The notes below the pieces were generated by a model. It made no database searches and was not told the origin of the DNA. It was given only the letters and a program-made list of their open reading frames with translations. Positions 5,265-5,736 of a DNA stretch of 5,736 bases are shown here, one piece after another. Each line of letters starts with the position of its first letter. Within the stretch, counting starts at the first letter, position 1. The DNA lies in NCBI GenBank assembly GCA_030679805.1, contig JAUXST010000746.1:1-5736 (forward strand). The letters are read 5' to 3'. This DNA comes from Reyranella sp. (GTDB taxonomy: Bacteria > Pseudomonadota > Alphaproteobacteria > Reyranellales > Reyranellaceae). The position numbers and the translations under genes were made by a program.

Positions 5265-5736
5265 CTACCGCCCGGAGCCGAGATACAGCACGTCCGCCAC
5301 GTCGGCGAACTTGTCGGTCGGCAGGGTCCGCCAGAGGTCGAGCACCGTGAGGCGCTGGCTACCATTGCTGCGCTTGCACCAGGCCGGGTCGATTTCCTTG
5401 TACTGGGGCCAGCCGGTGGCGACGATCAACAGATCGCATTCGCGCACCGCACCCTCGACCGAGGACGCACCCACAACCTTGTCGCCCAGTACCGCCATTG
5501 CGGAATCCTGGGCCAGCGGGTCGTGCACGACCACGACATAGCCCGCGTCGGCGAGCTTGGCCGCCAGCTTGACGCTATGGCTTTCCTCGACCACCGGCGT
5601 CTGCGGCTTGTAGGAGAGGCCGAGGATGGCGATGCGCGTGCCGGCCTTGGCGAACTTGGCGACCAGGCCCGACAGCCGGTCGATCTGGTAGTTATTGATG
5701 CGGTCGGTCGCCTCGGCCACGTCGGCGCGGGCGCCG
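5265..5736 (-). CDS. Nucleotide-sugar dehydrogenase (UDP-glucose/GDP-mannose family), C-terminal part
   Basis: The 5' end lies beyond the window; 156 complete codons are visible, about a third of a normal protein of some 440 residues. The segment ADVAEATDRINNYQIDRLSG is the end of the central helical domain. RIAILGLSYKP then opens the UDPG/MGDP dehydrogenase C-terminal domain, followed by TPVVEESHSVKLAAKL, VVVVHDPLA and CDLLIVATGWPQYKEI. Family members oxidise the C6 alcohol of a UDP- or GDP-sugar to a uronic acid in two NAD-dependent steps in the cytoplasm. The catalytic cysteine and the NAD-binding domain are upstream of this window, so the substrate (UDP-glucose, UDP-ManNAc or another) cannot be decided. 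The product would feed a surface polysaccharide, in keeping with the methyltransferase that follows. Confidence 0.88.
   Translation of the reverse strand, partial: GARADVAEATDRINNYQIDRLSGLVAKFAKAGTRIAILGLSYKPQTPVVEESHSVKLAAKLADAGYVVVVHDPLAQDSAMAVLGDKVVGASSVEGAVRECDLLIVATGWPQYKEIDPAWCKRSNGSQRLTVLDLWRTLPTDKFADVADVLYLGSGR

Overview
The window looks like accessory DNA from a GC-rich alphaproteobacterium, probably Sphingomonadales or Rhizobiales. The evidence is the style of the H-NS-like protein, the IS630-type transposase remnant and the glycan genes. The assignment is by family resemblance only; nothing in the window fixes the genus.

Layout, left to right. (1) 1-336, minus: the 5' part of an FkbM-type SAM-dependent methyltransferase, cut by the window edge. 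(2) 386-2107, minus: a large multi-pass membrane protein resembling GT-C glycosyltransferases, 49 nt upstream of the FkbM gene and probably co-transcribed with it. (3) 2374-2706, plus: a 110-residue H-NS-family nucleoid protein, divergent from the membrane protein across about 266 bp. (4) 2781-3732: a decayed IS630-family insertion sequence with recognisable terminal repeats. Its transposase carries three single-base frameshifts and one internal deletion. (5) 3834-4118, minus: two very short, closely coupled genes for single-span membrane peptides of 49 and 43 residues, each with a good Shine-Dalgarno sequence; they resemble no family I recognise. (6) 4335-5075, minus: a class I methyltransferase of the type common in surface-polysaccharide loci, with its own promoter-like sequence upstream. 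(7) 5265-5736, minus: the C-terminal part of a nucleotide-sugar dehydrogenase, cut by the window edge.

The nucleotide-sugar dehydrogenase makes an activated uronic acid, the membrane protein could transfer or handle lipid-linked sugar, and the two methyltransferases could decorate sugars. Together they suggest an exopolysaccharide, capsule or O-antigen locus read on the minus strand. Between the two glycan halves sits an accessory insert of H-NS gene, dead IS and small-peptide cassette. By eye the right-hand glycan genes are clearly richer in GC (sampled lines 67-83%) than the left-hand ones (about 57-60%), so the two halves may have different histories.

The least explained element is the small membrane-peptide pair at 3834-4118, followed by two compact hairpins, one of which matches a tRNA T-arm exactly.
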